The notes beneath the pieces were generated by a model. That model had not been told where the DNA came from. It was given only the letters and a program-made list of their open reading frames with translations, and searched no databases. From an uncultured Candidatus Saccharibacteria bacterium (GTDB lineage: Bacteria; Patescibacteria; Saccharimonadia; Saccharimonadales; UBA6022): a DNA stretch of 6,172 nucleotides. The stretch covers positions 1-6,172 of the forward strand of contig CAMPJF010000064.1 of NCBI GenBank assembly GCA_946886725.1, given 5' to 3'. Positions 5,647 to 6,172 of this stretch are shown piece by piece. The translations under genes and the position numbers were made by a program. Numbering within the stretch: the stretch's first letter is position 1; each line of letters begins with the position of its first letter.

Positions 5647-6084
5647 ATGTAGATTGTAATTGAAAGCGGTTTCTTTAACCCACTCCACGCAGGGCACTTA
5701 GATATGATTGAAGCGGGTGCGAAACTCGGTGATAAGTTGATTGTAATTGTAAATAACGACACCCAGCAAGTTATGAAAAAGGGCAAAGTTATATTGAGTG
5801 CAGAAAATCGAGCTCGGCTTATTGGTGCGCTTCGTGATGTGGATGAAGTCGTGATCGCGATTGACGATGATCCGACGGTCATTCGAACGTTGCAGGCTAT
5901 TACTAGACGTTATCAGGGTGACGCGCTTGTGTTCGCGAATGGTGGTGATAGAAGTTCGGAAAAAGAAATCCCCGAGGCTGCGACTTGCCGACAGTGCGAC
6001 ATCGAACTATTGTTTGGAGTTGGCGGTATAGAAAAAGCCGATTCATCTACTAGAATTAATCAAGCGCTTGGACATAGCAAGTAA
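5647..6084 (+). CDS. HxGH-type nucleotidyltransferase, with TAG as second codon
   Basis: Member of the cytidylyltransferase-like superfamily (TagD/RibL/HldE C-terminal type), which joins a nucleotide to a phosphorylated small molecule. The substrate is not readable here. The frame encodes IVIESGFFNPLHAGHL with the HxGH motif (HAGH), a LGDKLIVIVNND strand, an ENRARLIGALRDVDEVVI block, FANGGDR, and a late ADSSTRI resembling the family's second nucleotide-binding motif. About 143-145 residues is normal for the group. The best start is ATG 5647, at leaderless distance from TATAAT, but codon 2 is TAG (5650-5652). The first later standard start, ATG 5704, would remove the first strand and HxGH and so cannot give an active enzyme. 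The alternatives are a sequence error (for example AAG to TAG, giving MKIVIE), a rare ATT start at 5653, suppression of TAG, or a fresh pseudogene. The rest of the frame is intact. Confidence 0.75.
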
Positions 6085-6172
6085 ATCGGGCGTTGAGCCG
6101 GCAATGCTACGAGGAGTATTAGTTTAGTTTTTGAAACTTTCGTGTAGTCGTCATATATCCATACTGATGTAG

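Noticed and set aside
5647..5652. TAG recoded as an amino acid in this organism
   Set aside because: galE and the LGFP gene both end in TAG at natural family termini, so global recoding is unlikely.
5704..6084. ATG 5704 as start of the plus-strand nucleotidyltransferase
   Set aside because: This start would drop the first beta strand and the HAGH motif encoded just upstream in the same open frame, leaving an inactive protein.
6085..6172. Search for a gene or RNA in the right-hand tail
   Set aside because: GAGGAG at 6111-6116 has no start codon at usable distance, and no hairpin or RNA gene is recognisable in the 88 bases.

Overview
The window looks like a piece of a small-genome bacterium of the Patescibacteria/CPR group, most likely Candidatus Saccharibacteria (TM7). 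This is inferred from gene content and style, not from a marker gene. The evidence is a secreted protein joining an actinobacterial-type wall domain to LGFP repeats, compact surface-sugar genes, moderate GC, and several genes that start a few bases after a -10 box with no ribosome binding site. The standard genetic code fits: galE and the LGFP gene end in TAG at family-typical ends, and rmlA ends in TGA.

Layout, from right to left along the minus strand: rmlA (5486-4575, glucose-1-phosphate thymidylyltransferase), then a double-hairpin terminator, then galE (4454-3444, UDP-glucose 4-epimerase). A tight three-gene cluster follows. It holds a membrane-anchored Ig-like protein (3341-2793), a secreted LGFP-repeat protein overlapping it by 23 bases (2815-962), and glf (957 to beyond base 1, UDP-galactopyranose mutase), which starts 4 bases after the LGFP stop. 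The only plus-strand gene is an HxGH-type nucleotidyltransferase (5647-6084), divergent from rmlA. The last 88 bases hold no gene I can support, and no gene-free stretch exceeds 300 bases.

The genes fit one theme, the building of a cell-surface glycan and the proteins that sit with it. GalE makes UDP-galactose, Glf converts it to UDP-galactofuranose, and RmlA opens the dTDP-rhamnose pathway. LGFP repeats are known from wall proteins of Corynebacteriales, whose galactan is galactofuranose-based and attached through a rhamnose-containing linker. An LGFP gene directly next to glf therefore suggests that the secreted protein docks on a galactofuranose-containing polymer, either the cell's own or that of an actinobacterial host. 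This is inference.

The points most worth checking are the in-frame TAG directly after the best start codon of the nucleotidyltransferase; three genes with a -10 hexamer 6-7 bases before ATG (predicted leaderless mRNAs); the LGFP-glf pairing; a 74-base perfect repeat inside the LGFP gene; and a plus-strand perfect Shine-Dalgarno with a 10-codon frame next to a strong hairpin.
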